Shown one piece after another: positions 1 to 9,365 of a stretch of DNA of 64,000 bases. Origin of the DNA: Methanosphaera sp. WGK6 (GTDB lineage: Archaea; Methanobacteriota; Methanobacteria; Methanobacteriales; Methanobacteriaceae). Where the stretch lies: contig NZ_JRWK01000008.1 of the NCBI RefSeq assembly GCF_001729965.1, positions 18,931 to 82,930 of the forward strand, given 5' to 3'. The position numbers and the translations under genes were made by a program. Each line of letters begins with the position of its first letter. The first letter of the stretch is position 1. A model generated the notes under the pieces. It was not told where the DNA came from and searched no databases. It saw only the letters and a program-made list of their open reading frames with translations.

Positions 1-263
1 TTATATTACCTACACGTGAAGAAAGAGAAGTTATTATTAAAAATAATATTTCAACATTACCTTTGGAATGTGTATTTGATGTGAACAAAGTTGTTGAGAA
101 AACTAAAAATTTATCTGGTCGAGATATTAAAGAAAAAGTTTTAAAAACTGCTCTTCATAAAGCGATATCCAATTCTAAAGATTTTATTGATGATGAAGAT
201 ATTAATTATGCAATTCATGAAACTAAAAAAGAAGTTAGTGTCTCCGATACAATGTTTGTATAA
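1..263 (+). CDS. AAA-family ATPase, C-terminal end (5' truncated by window edge)
   Basis: The frame is already open at base 3 and reads through to the stop at 263, so only the last ~86 residues are visible. They fit the C-terminal helical lid of an AAA ATPase: a PTREER-type segment is followed by SGRDIKEKV, which matches the sensor-2 region where an SGRD/SGAD motif precedes helices rich in Lys, Ala and Leu. The Walker motifs would lie outside the window, so activity and substrate cannot be judged. The apparent TTG start at 63 is not the true start because homologous sequence continues upstream. Family call is moderately sure; the specific protein (proteasome-activating nucleotidase-like, Cdc48-like or an orphan AAA ATPase) is open. 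Confidence 0.7.
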   Translation, partial: ILPTREEREVIIKNNISTLPLECVFDVNKVVEKTKNLSGRDIKEKVLKTALHKAISNSKDFIDDEDINYAIHETKKEVSVSDTMFV

Positions 264-391
264 TTTTTATTATCATGAAAATTTTTTTTATCCTCCACTC
301 TTTTTTTTTGAATTAGTATTTTATTATCCATTCCAACTAAATCTATTTTATTTGATAGATAATGCTATTTTAGAAAAAATGAATTTTTATA

Positions 392-475
392 TATAAATAA
401 GTTTTTAATTCAAGTTATTAAGTATAAGTTTTTATTTTTAAGTTATAATGAGATAAGTTATAAGTTATAATTAAT
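392..475. repeat. Degenerate ATAAGTTAT direct repeats
   Basis: The 7-9 bp unit ATAAGTT(AT) occurs about five times in irregular spacing, ending in a perfect tandem (ataagttataagttataa). The same unit recurs in a second array at 2922-2999. Both arrays lie downstream of a plus-strand gene. Function unknown; low-complexity drift in AT-rich DNA is the simple explanation. Confidence 0.5.
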
Positions 476-691
476 ATCAAACAGATAACAATACCAAATA
501 ATCAATGCAAAATAATATACTTATCATAAGAATAATCTTTTATAATCTTATAAATAAGAAGTTATATTTAAAAATAGATATAAATAATAATTAAAATTAG
601 TCATAAATAAAATAAATCTAATTAAAATAAAAATAAATTAAAATAAATAAAGAAAAAAATAATAAAAAAACCTTAACTTGACAACAATGTG

Positions 692-714
692 TGAAAAGAA
701 AAACATATATATAC
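692..714 (+). promoter_or_regulatory. gdhA promoter: BRE-like purine stretch plus TATA box
   Basis: A purine-rich GAAAAGAAAAA stretch directly precedes CATATATATAC (704-714), the classic archaeal BRE/TATA layout. Transcription would be expected to begin ~25 bp downstream, near 735-740, giving a leader of roughly 105 nt before the gdhA ATG. Assigned by pattern only. Confidence 0.6.
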
Positions 715-738
715 TAGTATTTTCAAATTATCATATAA

Positions 739-761
739 CGGAATACGGAATTTGTATGCCG
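739..761. promoter_or_regulatory. Operator-like palindrome at predicted gdhA transcription start
   Basis: CGGAATAC - 7 bp - GTATGCCG is an inverted repeat with 7 of 8 arm positions paired. It lies just downstream of the TATA box, where a bound repressor would block initiation. These G/C-containing arms stand out in an otherwise A/T leader. Methanogen nitrogen genes are commonly repressed by NrpR at GGAA-N6-TTCC-type palindromes. The arm spacing here is related but not identical, so NrpR control of glutamate dehydrogenase is a hypothesis. Confidence 0.45.
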
Positions 762-787
762 ACAATAGTATATGGATAAAAAGATAA

Positions 788-2179
<1,392 letters not shown>

Positions 2180-2190
2180 ATACATTGTAA

Positions 2191-2221
2191 ATTATGATTA
2201 AATTCATAATTTTCTTTTTTT
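2191..2221 (+). terminator. Hairpin plus T-tract terminator of gdhA
   Basis: ATTATGA and TCATAAT (2191-2197 and 2204-2210) form a perfect 7-bp stem with a 6-nt loop, followed at once by an eleven-base T-rich tract. It begins 11 bp after the gdhA stop. Confidence 0.65.
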
Positions 2222-2324
2222 AAAAAAAATATCACATCCTCAAAAAGAACTATTTTTTATTAGATAAATTAATTATATTCATTAAAATAATAATATAATA
2301 ATAACTAATTTAGGAATTATTATC

Positions 2325-2735
2325 ATGAGTAAAACAGGATCAGTAGAAGAAAGAGACCTTGTTAATAAATTATGGGCTGCAGGTTATGCTGCAATGAGAG
2401 CTCCTGCTAGTGGTGGTGCAACAAAACGGCCTTTACCCGATGTACTTGCAGGTAATGGAAAAAAATATCTGGCTATTGAAGTCAAATCCACACGTCAAGA
2501 TCATATTTATATTGATAATGAAAAAATTACTAATCTAATTAAATTTTCTGAAATATTTGGCGCTACACCATATGTTGGTGCAAAATTTATTAGAAAAGCT
2601 TGGCGTTTTATTAAACTGGAAGATTTACATGTTACTCGTAGTGAGAATTATCGTGTGAATACTGAATTAGCATTTAGTAAAGGACTTGATTTTGAGGAAA
2701 TTATTGGTGAAAGTATTCAAACAAAATTATTATAA
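2325..2735 (+). CDS. hjc: Holliday junction resolvase Hjc
   Basis: Archaeal Holliday junction resolvase, a dimeric Mg-dependent endonuclease that cuts four-way junctions in recombination and replication-fork repair. At 136 aa it has the usual size. The nuclease active site is visible: Glu9 in the N-terminal helix, the SGGATKRPLPDV loop carrying Asp39, and the IEVKS strand with Glu52 and Lys54 (the PD-(D/E)XK core). The ribosome site is weak (an AGGA 9-10 bases upstream), yet the ATG directly precedes the conserved first helix, so the start is likely right. It stands alone between gdhA and the convergent pyr genes. Confidence 0.93.
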   Translation: MSKTGSVEERDLVNKLWAAGYAAMRAPASGGATKRPLPDVLAGNGKKYLAIEVKSTRQDHIYIDNEKITNLIKFSEIFGATPYVGAKFIRKAWRFIKLEDLHVTRSENYRVNTELAFSKGLDFEEIIGESIQTKLL

Positions 2736-2762
2736 TTTTTTTAAGTTTTTTCTATTTTTTGA

Positions 2763-2794
2763 GTGTTCGTCAAAATTCAAAAATTAACTTTTAA
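2763..2794. repeat. Short dispersed element, copy 1
   Basis: Begins GTGTTCGTCAAAATTCAAAA and continues into an ATTAACTTTTAA tail. A near copy lies at 23899-23933, with one substitution in the first 20 bases and a longer A-run after it. Both copies sit in intergenic DNA downstream of genes. It could be the remnant of a mobile-element end or a shared transcript-end element. Confidence 0.45.
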
Positions 2795-2921
2795 TAAGTA
2801 CTAATATTACTTAAATTGTAAAATAAAGAAAAGTTATGGGAATAAATTTATTTTTGGTGAATATTTATTTACAGTTTATGAAAAATTACTTTTTCATGTT
2901 CATTTCAAAAAAATTTTATTA

Positions 2922-2999
2922 ATTATAAGTTATAAGTTAGTTAATTAAAAGTTATTAGTTTATAAGTTATTAAATATAACTTATTAAATTATAAGTTAA
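2922..2999. repeat. Degenerate ATAAGTTAT repeats, second array
   Basis: Several ATAAGTTA/AAGTTATTA units in direct orientation, plus inverted copies (ATAACTTAT). They end just before the 3' end of the convergent pyrK gene. Same unit as the array at 392-475. Possible role in transcript ending is speculative. Confidence 0.5.
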
Positions 3000-3036
3000 A
3001 ATAAGATAAAAAAAAGAAAAAATAATTGAAAAAATA

Positions 3037-3846
3037 CTATTTGACAATACTTCCTGATGCATCACGACGATATTTTCCAAATTCACTGAGTTGACTTAAT
3101 TGTTCTTTATCAAAAACAGGTCCTTCAACACAAACACGTACTCCTGTATCATCCATACAACATTGTCCACAAATTCCTAATCCACATTTCATAAAACGAT
3201 CTAATGCAAATTGACAATCAATATTATATTTTAAACTTAACTCATATAATTTATAGGACATTATTTCAGGACCACATCCAATTATAATATCATAATCACC
3301 TTTATTAATTAAATCTTCAGCTAATTCTGTACTAAATCCTTTGAATCCACAAGTTCCATCATCAGTACATTCATAAACATCTATGTCACTATTTTTAAAT
3401 CTATCAACAAATACTAATTCATCTTTAGTACTTGCAGCTGAGATTAATTCTATATTATCATAAAAGGAAGTTAATGGTGCAAGAGATGCAATACCTGATC
3501 CTCCACCTACTGCTAATATTTTTTTATATTTTTTTAAGTCATATCCATGACCATAAGGTCCACGAATACCTATTTTATCACCTTTATTTATATTATCATA
3601 TATATTTGTTGTGAAGGGACCTGCTTTACGTACTGTTATACCCATAAGATTGTTTTCTTTATCAATTATGGAAATAGTCATTGGTTTTTCTGTATTTAAA
3701 TCCCAAACCATTATAAATTGTCCTGGATGAATATCATCCGTTATTTTCCAGGGAAATATAATAGTTTTAACAGTAGGTGTTTCTATAATTGTTTCTTTTA
3801 TTGTTACAACTTGAGGAACTTCATCATCATAAATATTATTTATCAT
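3037..3846 (-). CDS. pyrK: Dihydroorotate dehydrogenase electron-transfer subunit PyrK
   Basis: FAD and [2Fe-2S] subunit that passes electrons from PyrD-bound FMN to NAD+ in pyrimidine synthesis. The 269 residues show a ferredoxin-reductase fold: FAD-binding barrel in the first ~100 residues, the NAD-binding turn AVGGGSGIA near 112-120, CGP at 191-193, and the C-terminal cluster ligands Cys221, Cys226, Cys229 and Cys239 in CGLGICGQCC...VC. The ribosome site AAGGTG precedes ATG. It follows pyrD by 9 bp on the same strand, so the two are co-translated as the class 1B heterotetramer. Family identification is firm. Confidence 0.93.
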   Translation of the reverse strand: MINNIYDDEVPQVVTIKETIIETPTVKTIIFPWKITDDIHPGQFIMVWDLNTEKPMTISIIDKENNLMGITVRKAGPFTTNIYDNINKGDKIGIRGPYGHGYDLKKYKKILAVGGGSGIASLAPLTSFYDNIELISAASTKDELVFVDRFKNSDIDVYECTDDGTCGFKGFSTELAEDLINKGDYDIIIGCGPEIMSYKLYELSLKYNIDCQFALDRFMKCGLGICGQCCMDDTGVRVCVEGPVFDKEQLSQLSEFGKYRRDASGSIVK

Positions 3847-3855
3847 ATAATCACC

Positions 3856-4773
3856 TTAAACTCTGTGAGATAAACCTATAATATCATTTATATTATCATA
3901 TCCATTTTCTTCAAGGAATTTAGAAAGATCATCACTTATATGTTTAAATATTTCAGGTCCTTCATACATTATAGATGTTCCTATTTGTAATAAACTTGAA
4001 CCAGCATACATGAATTCAAGTGCATCTTTATAATCTTTAATTCCTCCAACTCCAAATATTGGAATATCAACTACGGTATATGTTTGATATACACATTTTA
4101 GTGCTATTGGTTTTATCATTGGCCCTGCAATTCCTCCAAATACATTATTCAATATTGGTTTTCCAGTTTGATAATCAATTCTTAATCCAGGCCCTACACT
4201 ATTTATAAGAGTTAATGCATCGGCTCCAGCATCTTGAGCGGCTTTTGCAATTTCTGTTATATCTGTTACATTAGGTGTTAATTTAACAATTATTGGTACA
4301 TCTTTTATTGCATCTTTAACTGCACTTACGATACTATGAGTTAAATCAGGGTCTTCACCAATATTTGAACCAAACCCACATTGTGCATGTGGACAAGAAA
4401 CATTTAATTCAAATGCATCCACATAATCTTTTGTTCTTTCTGCTACTTCACAGAAGACTTCTTCACTATTTCCATAAATTGATGCAATAACAGGAGTTTT
4501 ATTTCTAATTTCATCTAATTCTTTTAATTCTTCTTTCTTAGCTTCTACTCCAGGACTAGCTAATCCCACCGAATTTATTACTCCACCTTCAATTTTAACA
4601 ATTGTTGGATTTTCATAACCATCATTAGGTTCTATACTGAATGATTTTGTTACTATTCCTCCAGCACCAGCTCTTGCAACCATTTTCATTGAACTTGCTG
4701 TTGTTCCAAGAATTCCTGCTGCTAAAAATAGAGGATTTGATAATTTCATTCCAAGAATTTCTGTTTCTAACAT
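3856..4773 (-). CDS. pyrD: Dihydroorotate dehydrogenase, class 1B catalytic subunit
   Basis: FMN enzyme that oxidises dihydroorotate to orotate, the fourth step of UMP synthesis. About 305 aa from the chosen ATG, beginning MLETEILGMKLSNPLFLAAG as in the family. The class 1 catalytic cysteine lies in ELNVSCPHAQCG, and FMN-phosphate loops appear as GVGGIKDYKDALEF and IGTSIMYEG. Two upstream in-frame ATGs (to 4809) would add 4-12 residues not expected by homology; the ribosome site is weak for all of them. Partner PyrK follows immediately, which fits the NAD-linked 1B type. Confidence 0.93.
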   Translation of the reverse strand: MLETEILGMKLSNPLFLAAGILGTTASSMKMVARAGAGGIVTKSFSIEPNDGYENPTIVKIEGGVINSVGLASPGVEAKKEELKELDEIRNKTPVIASIYGNSEEVFCEVAERTKDYVDAFELNVSCPHAQCGFGSNIGEDPDLTHSIVSAVKDAIKDVPIIVKLTPNVTDITEIAKAAQDAGADALTLINSVGPGLRIDYQTGKPILNNVFGGIAGPMIKPIALKCVYQTYTVVDIPIFGVGGIKDYKDALEFMYAGSSLLQIGTSIMYEGPEIFKHISDDLSKFLEENGYDNINDIIGLSHRV

Positions 4774-4958
4774 TTTTAATCCCATAAAATCTATTTTATA
4801 ATATAACACTGAAAAATATTATTTCACTTTTTCTTAAATTTATTTTTGTTTTTTCATGCTTAATAAATTATAGAAATATCCCTTTTAGAGTATATTTTAT
4901 ATTGTTGTTAAAATTTCTGTGAAATGTTATATTAATCTTAAAAATTAAAGTATTATAC

Positions 4959-6203
4959 ATGAAATGCTATATTACAACTACAAGTTTTGGATTTATAGCT
5001 ACGAGTCAAGATAATACAATTATTGAATACCAATTGTTTGGAAAAAAACAAGTTGAAAAACTACGAGAAATCCAAAAAAAACAGTTATTACCTGAAGAAA
5101 AAGAACTTATCAAAATAGTTGCAAAAAACTATAATGAAATTATAATTGAAACTAGTAATAGTAAACAACTATATTCTGATTTAAAGGATTATGATAAATT
5201 AATTTTTGAAAAAACAACTACTAATGGAAAATATATCAGAGCAAATTTAGATCAAATTATCCATGATATTTCAGAATTAAAAAACATAGATATACGCAGA
5301 AATTTAAATGAAACATATAATGAAATTACAAAAGAAAAAATTAGAGAATCTATTAAAACAAATGATGTGATGATTGTAGAAACAATAAATTCACTTGAAG
5401 AAATTGAAGAAACAACTGGTAAATTAATAGAAAGACTACGAGAATGGTGTACACCCTATGTTCCAGAACTAGAAAAATTACATAATCATGAACTATATAC
5501 TAAACTTATTGCTACTGAAACCAGTCGTGAAAATATCAGAAATAGTTCATTATTAGAAAATACACACATCCAATTACTAGATGTTTATGATGTTGACATG
5601 ATTCAAGAGGATTTAGAAATTATTAAAGAATTTGCAACATCACTTAGTAGATTATATGAAACAAAAAATAATCTTGAGAACTATATTCAGGAAAAAATCA
5701 AGGAAATTGCACCAAATTTAAATGATGTAGCAGGTTCCAATCTTAGTGCAAAATTAATTGCACACATGAATGGATTAGAAAACCTTGCTAAATTACCTTC
5801 AAGTACAATACAAATTATTGGTGCTGAAAAAGCAACATTTAGACATTTAAAAACAGGAGAAAATCCACCAAAACATGGACTTATATTCCAACATCCAAGT
5901 ATACGTGGTTCTAATTGGTGGATTCGTGGAAAACTTGCAAGAGCAGTTGCAAGTAAAATAACAATTGCTGCACGAAAAGATGCATTTAGTAATGAATATG
6001 ATCCTAATATTAAAATTCAACTTGACGAAAAAATTGAAAAAATTAAAAAAGACAATCCATTTCCATCACGTAAAACTAAAAGTAATGATAAACAGGATAA
6101 AAAAGATAAGAAAAACAAGAAAAGTAAAAAAAACCGTAAAGAACGTGGGAAAAAAAATAAACGTAATAAGAGAAAATTACGTAAAGGAGAATATACATAC
6201 TAG
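4959..6203 (+). CDS. nop5: aNop5 (Nop56/58-like) C/D-box RNP scaffold
   Basis: Core protein of archaeal C/D-box guide RNPs, which direct 2'-O-methylation of rRNA and tRNA. An N-terminal fibrillarin-binding domain and a long coiled-coil middle (about 120-250) lead into the Nop domain (about 260-365). The Nop domain has the signature GSNLSAKLIAHMNGL...PSSTIQIIGAEKA and GLIFQHPSIRGSNWWIRGKLARAVA. The C-terminal ~45 residues are almost entirely Lys, Arg, Asn and Asp, a typical basic tail. The fibrillarin gene begins 12 bp after the stop, the classic operon. Confident. Confidence 0.95.
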   Translation: MKCYITTTSFGFIATSQDNTIIEYQLFGKKQVEKLREIQKKQLLPEEKELIKIVAKNYNEIIIETSNSKQLYSDLKDYDKLIFEKTTTNGKYIRANLDQIIHDISELKNIDIRRNLNETYNEITKEKIRESIKTNDVMIVETINSLEEIEETTGKLIERLREWCTPYVPELEKLHNHELYTKLIATETSRENIRNSSLLENTHIQLLDVYDVDMIQEDLEIIKEFATSLSRLYETKNNLENYIQEKIKEIAPNLNDVAGSNLSAKLIAHMNGLENLAKLPSSTIQIIGAEKATFRHLKTGENPPKHGLIFQHPSIRGSNWWIRGKLARAVASKITIAARKDAFSNEYDPNIKIQLDEKIEKIKKDNPFPSRKTKSNDKQDKKDKKNKKSKKNRKERGKKNKRNKRKLRKGEYTY

Positions 6204-6215
6204 GAGTTGAATTAT

Positions 6216-6881
6216 ATGCAAGTAAATAAGATAGGTGAAAATGTATACCAAATAGATAATCAAATTGCAACAATTAATTTAATTCCAGGTAAACAAGTAT
6301 ATCAGGAAAAACTCATAGTTCATGAAGATAAAGAATTTAGATTATGGAACCCACGAAGATCAAAATTAGCTGCAGCAATCATTAAAGGCCTTACAATATT
6401 CCCATTTAAAAAAGACTCAAATGTATTATATTTAGGTGCTTCAGCAGGAACAACACCTTCACATATTTCAGATATATGTACTGAAGGAAAAATATATTCA
6501 GTAGAATTTGCACCAACAATGATGAGAGAATTTTTAGATGTTTCACAAGATAGAGAAAATCTACTTCCACTACTAGAAGATGCAACACATCCCCTTAATT
6601 ATCAACATTTAGTAGAATCAGTAGATATAATATATAGTGATGTTGCACAAGCTCAACAAACAAAATTATTCATAGATAATTTCAAACTATTTGCAAAAGA
6701 AAATACAATTGGAATTATAATGATTAAAGCTAGAAGTATTGATGTAACTATGAACCCAAATGATATTTTTAAACAAGAAAAACTACGTTTAAAACAAGGA
6801 GGTCTAAAAATTTTAGAAGAAATAAAATTAGACCCATATGAGAAAGACCATATTGCATTTATCTGTGAAAAATCATTTTAA
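6216..6881 (+). CDS. flpA: Fibrillarin-like 2'-O-methyltransferase
   Basis: SAM-dependent methyltransferase of the C/D RNP that methylates ribose 2'-OH at guide-selected sites. The start is ATG 6216, with AGGAG nine bases upstream; the in-frame TTG at 6207 sits too close to that site. The SAM-binding motif is VLYLGASAGTTPSHISDI, followed by VEFAP (acidic motif II) and a YSDVAQ motif. The RLWNPRRSKLAAAI block is a fibrillarin signature. About 221 aa, as in other archaea. Translationally linked to nop5. Confidence 0.95.
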   Translation: MQVNKIGENVYQIDNQIATINLIPGKQVYQEKLIVHEDKEFRLWNPRRSKLAAAIIKGLTIFPFKKDSNVLYLGASAGTTPSHISDICTEGKIYSVEFAPTMMREFLDVSQDRENLLPLLEDATHPLNYQHLVESVDIIYSDVAQAQQTKLFIDNFKLFAKENTIGIIMIKARSIDVTMNPNDIFKQEKLRLKQGGLKILEEIKLDPYEKDHIAFICEKSF

Positions 6882-6978
6882 ATTTGAAAAAATTAAGTTA
6901 ATAAACTAACCCCCACTTTACTATTTCTAATAAAATTTCTAAAAAAAAGAGTAATTGTTAAAAATAAAAAAATAGTGT

Positions 6979-8133
6979 TTATAATGAATTATAAACTTTA
7001 TCAATAATTTTCTGAGCTATATGCCATTTTGAATCTAATTCAATTTTTTCATAACTATCTTTATCAATTAAATAAACTTCATTATTATTAGATCCAGGAC
7101 CTCCATCTTCAACAAGAATATCATTAGCCACCATGATATCCGTATTATATTTATTCATACGGTTAGTAGCTTTCTTAATTAATTCTTCTTCAGATACACC
7201 AGCTTCTGCCTTAAATCCAACAACAAATGTAGAAGGACTAATTTCTTTTATTTGTTGTAAAATTTTAGGTAATTTAGTGAATTTAACTGTTATATCATTC
7301 TCCGATGGATATTTTGATTCTTCAACATGATCAATTTCAAAATCAGAAATAGCTGCTGCAGAAACATAAATATCTGTTTCTAAAATTTCATTTTTTACAA
7401 CAGACATCATTTCACTAGTTGATTCGACATTAATCCTTTTTAAATTTTTAGGAATATGCGTATGAGTTAATCCACATAGTAATGTAACATTAGCTCCCTG
7501 ACGATAAGCTTCTTTTGCTATTTCAACACCCATTTTTCCAGAACTTCGATTAGTTATTCCTCTCATAGCATCCATAGCTTCAAAAGTTCCACCTGTTCCT
7601 ACAAGTACATTCATACCTTGAAGTTTATGATCAGAAAGCATTCTTTCAACTTCCAATACTATTTCATGTTTACTTGGGAATTTTGCTTTTCTTTCTGCTT
7701 CATTTGGTTCCATGAAGCAAACTTCTGGATGGTCTTTTTTAATCTTATTAATATTATTCTCAATCGCACGATACATTGAAATATGCATTGATGGAACAAA
7801 TAATATAGGTGTTTTATATCCACTAGCTGTTAATAATAATGTTGTAACAGAAGTATCTGCTATTTTATGAGCAAATTTACTTATAGTATTTGCAGTTGCT
7901 GGTGCTACTAATATTAAATCAGCCTGTGCATTTCTTACATGTTCTACTTTTCCTGTTATTTTAGTTACTACTGGATTTTCTGTTGCAAATTCCATAGACA
8001 TTGGCGTAATTATTTCTGCTGCACTTTCTGTCATGAAACATTCTACTTCAAATCCATGCCGTCTTAGTTGATGTACTAATTTTAAATCTTCAGTTGCAGC
8101 AATACTTCCCGTGACACAAAGAATTATTTTCAT
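6979..8133 (-). CDS. coaBC: Bifunctional CoaBC: phosphopantothenoylcysteine synthetase/decarboxylase
   Basis: Makes 4'-phosphopantetheine on the CoA pathway: CoaB joins phosphopantothenate to cysteine and CoaC decarboxylates it. The N-terminal flavoprotein half (~1-180) has VTGSIAA, APATANTISKFAHKIADT and the PSMHISM motif. The C-terminal half has the synthetase signature GTGGTFEAMDAMRGITNRSSGKMG and the AAISDF and KLPKIL motifs. The start is ATG 8133, eight bases after a GGAG site; the upstream in-frame ATG would place that site inside the gene. It closes the pheA-SHOCT-PsbP-like cluster, 17 bp after its neighbour. Confidence 0.94.
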   Translation of the reverse strand: MKIILCVTGSIAATEDLKLVHQLRRHGFEVECFMTESAAEIITPMSMEFATENPVVTKITGKVEHVRNAQADLILVAPATANTISKFAHKIADTSVTTLLLTASGYKTPILFVPSMHISMYRAIENNINKIKKDHPEVCFMEPNEAERKAKFPSKHEIVLEVERMLSDHKLQGMNVLVGTGGTFEAMDAMRGITNRSSGKMGVEIAKEAYRQGANVTLLCGLTHTHIPKNLKRINVESTSEMMSVVKNEILETDIYVSAAAISDFEIDHVEESKYPSENDITVKFTKLPKILQQIKEISPSTFVVGFKAEAGVSEEELIKKATNRMNKYNTDIMVANDILVEDGGPGSNNNEVYLIDKDSYEKIELDSKWHIAQKIIDKVYNSL

Positions 8134-8150
8134 ATAACATACTCCTTCCA

Positions 8151-8714
8151 TTAATTAAATAAATCCAATATAGCATTGTTTGAATTATTTTTTATTTTAA
8201 ATGTTCCAACAACTAAATCATACCCTGAACGTACATGTTCATATGATTCTACCGGAGTAGATAATAATAACACGTACATTTTATTATCCATTTTCATCCA
8301 TGTTGCAACATGTTCTTTTTGTGAACCATCAGCTTCATTTATTATATATCTATGAATAATAGCAGTGTTATTATTTACTGTTGTTTTTATTTCCTGAATG
8401 CTAATGTAATTTCCATATTGTGCTAATAGTTTATTATTATTTGAACATGCAACTTGTATATCATCACCATACTCTGAGGGTACTTGTTGTATAACAATAG
8501 ATGTCTTTGGATCATTAGGGTCAGCTACTGCTGCTACAGATCCTTCAGCTACACTTTTTGCTTCTTGCCAATCATCAGGATACTGGAAAGTAACACTATT
8601 TTGATCATATGTTTGTCCTGATGCAGTAATAAAAGCAAAAATTCCAGAATAATATAATGCAAATATGAGAACTATTAAAATAACTATTGTTAAAATGTTT
8701 TTACCTAGTTTCAT
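8151..8714 (-). CDS. PsbP-like exported/membrane-anchored protein of unknown function
   Basis: 187 aa. Residues ~7-30 form one hydrophobic N-terminal segment (ILTIVILIVLIFALYYSGIF), a signal anchor that would place the rest outside the cell. The exported part resembles PsbP-type domains common in methanogens: it starts NSVTFQYPDDWQ, has a SVAAVADPNDPKTSIVIQQVP strand pair and ends with SGYDLVVGTFKI. No catalytic motif is evident. It lies 12 bp after the SHOCT-like membrane gene and 17 bp before coaBC, so the three are probably co-transcribed. Function unknown; the family call is by pattern. Confidence 0.7.
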   Translation of the reverse strand: MKLGKNILTIVILIVLIFALYYSGIFAFITASGQTYDQNSVTFQYPDDWQEAKSVAEGSVAAVADPNDPKTSIVIQQVPSEYGDDIQVACSNNNKLLAQYGNYISIQEIKTTVNNNTAIIHRYIINEADGSQKEHVATWMKMDNKMYVLLLSTPVESYEHVRSGYDLVVGTFKIKNNSNNAILDLFN

Positions 8715-8726
8715 AATTTTACTCCT

Positions 8727-9365
8727 TTATCGTGAACTATTATGTTTATTTGAACTAGTGGAACCACTAGAACTACTGGAACTTGAACCACTAGTTGAGT
8801 TCTTATTACTACTTGAACCACTATTCTTTTTAGTAGCACTATTTGAATATGTTTTCTTAGTGGTTGTAGTTTTAGTTATATTTTGTGTAGTATTATTATT
8901 TGCAGTTAAATTTGATGCATTCATTACAGTTCCATTAGGACTGAACGCTGAATCAGATACTGTTATATTTGAGGATGAACTATCATTTATCGTATTTAAT
9001 GCAGAGATTCCTGCAACTATTCCCACTGCAAATGCTAAAATAATTACTACTATTAGTATTCTTCGCGTAGTTTTTCTACTAACACTACTATCCACTTTAG
9101 TATAATCATTTGATTCTATTTTAGTATATTTATCTACAAAATCATCATATAATTCTTCACGTTTAGCTTTTCTATCCTTAATATTTGACGGCTTAAATCC
9201 TTTAGATTCTTGAAGTTTAGTTACTGCTTCTTTATTACCCAATTTTCGTTCATAACGAATTCTTAGAGTATCATATTCTTCAAGAGTAATATTACCATTA
9301 TTTTTCTGTTCTTCTAATTCCCTTAGTTTCTTTTCAATATAATGCCGAGAGTTACCCCTTGCTAT
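8727..9365 (-). CDS. SHOCT-like membrane protein with Ser-rich tail; apparent ATA start
   Basis: The reading frame is open from the stop at 9380. It encodes a SHOCT-like helical segment (IEKKLRELEEQ...NITLEEYDTLRIRYERKLG), a charged linker, one membrane segment (RRILIVVIILAFAVGIVAGI) and a long Ser/Thr/Asn-rich tail, probably exported. The only standard start codon near the N-terminus is TTG 9242, which has no ribosome site and would delete the conserved segment. An ATA at 9365 lies seven bases after GAGGGGG and overlaps the pheA TAG as ATAG, a layout typical of coupled start/stop pairs. I therefore extend the gene to 9365. Alternatives are the shorter TTG form or a sequencing error. Function unknown. 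Confidence 0.6.
   Translation of the reverse strand: MARGNSRHYIEKKLRELEEQKNNGNITLEEYDTLRIRYERKLGNKEAVTKLQESKGFKPSNIKDRKAKREELYDDFVDKYTKIESNDYTKVDSSVSRKTTRRILIVVIILAFAVGIVAGISALNTINDSSSSNITVSDSAFSPNGTVMNASNLTANNNTTQNITKTTTTKKTYSNSATKKNSGSSSNKNSTSGSSSSSSSGSTSSNKHNSSR

Larger units (their letters stand above)
2736..3036. other. Intergenic region between hjc and pyrK (convergent)
   Basis: Three hundred bases of AT-rich DNA between converging genes. It contains the 2763-2794 element shared with 23899-23933 and the ATAAGTTAT repeat array at 2922-2999. No ORF or RNA gene was seen. Confidence 0.5.

Noticed and set aside
187..396. 69-codon frame overlapping the end of the AAA ATPase
   Set aside because: Phe/Leu/Tyr-rich product of T-rich DNA, out of frame with a conserved gene.
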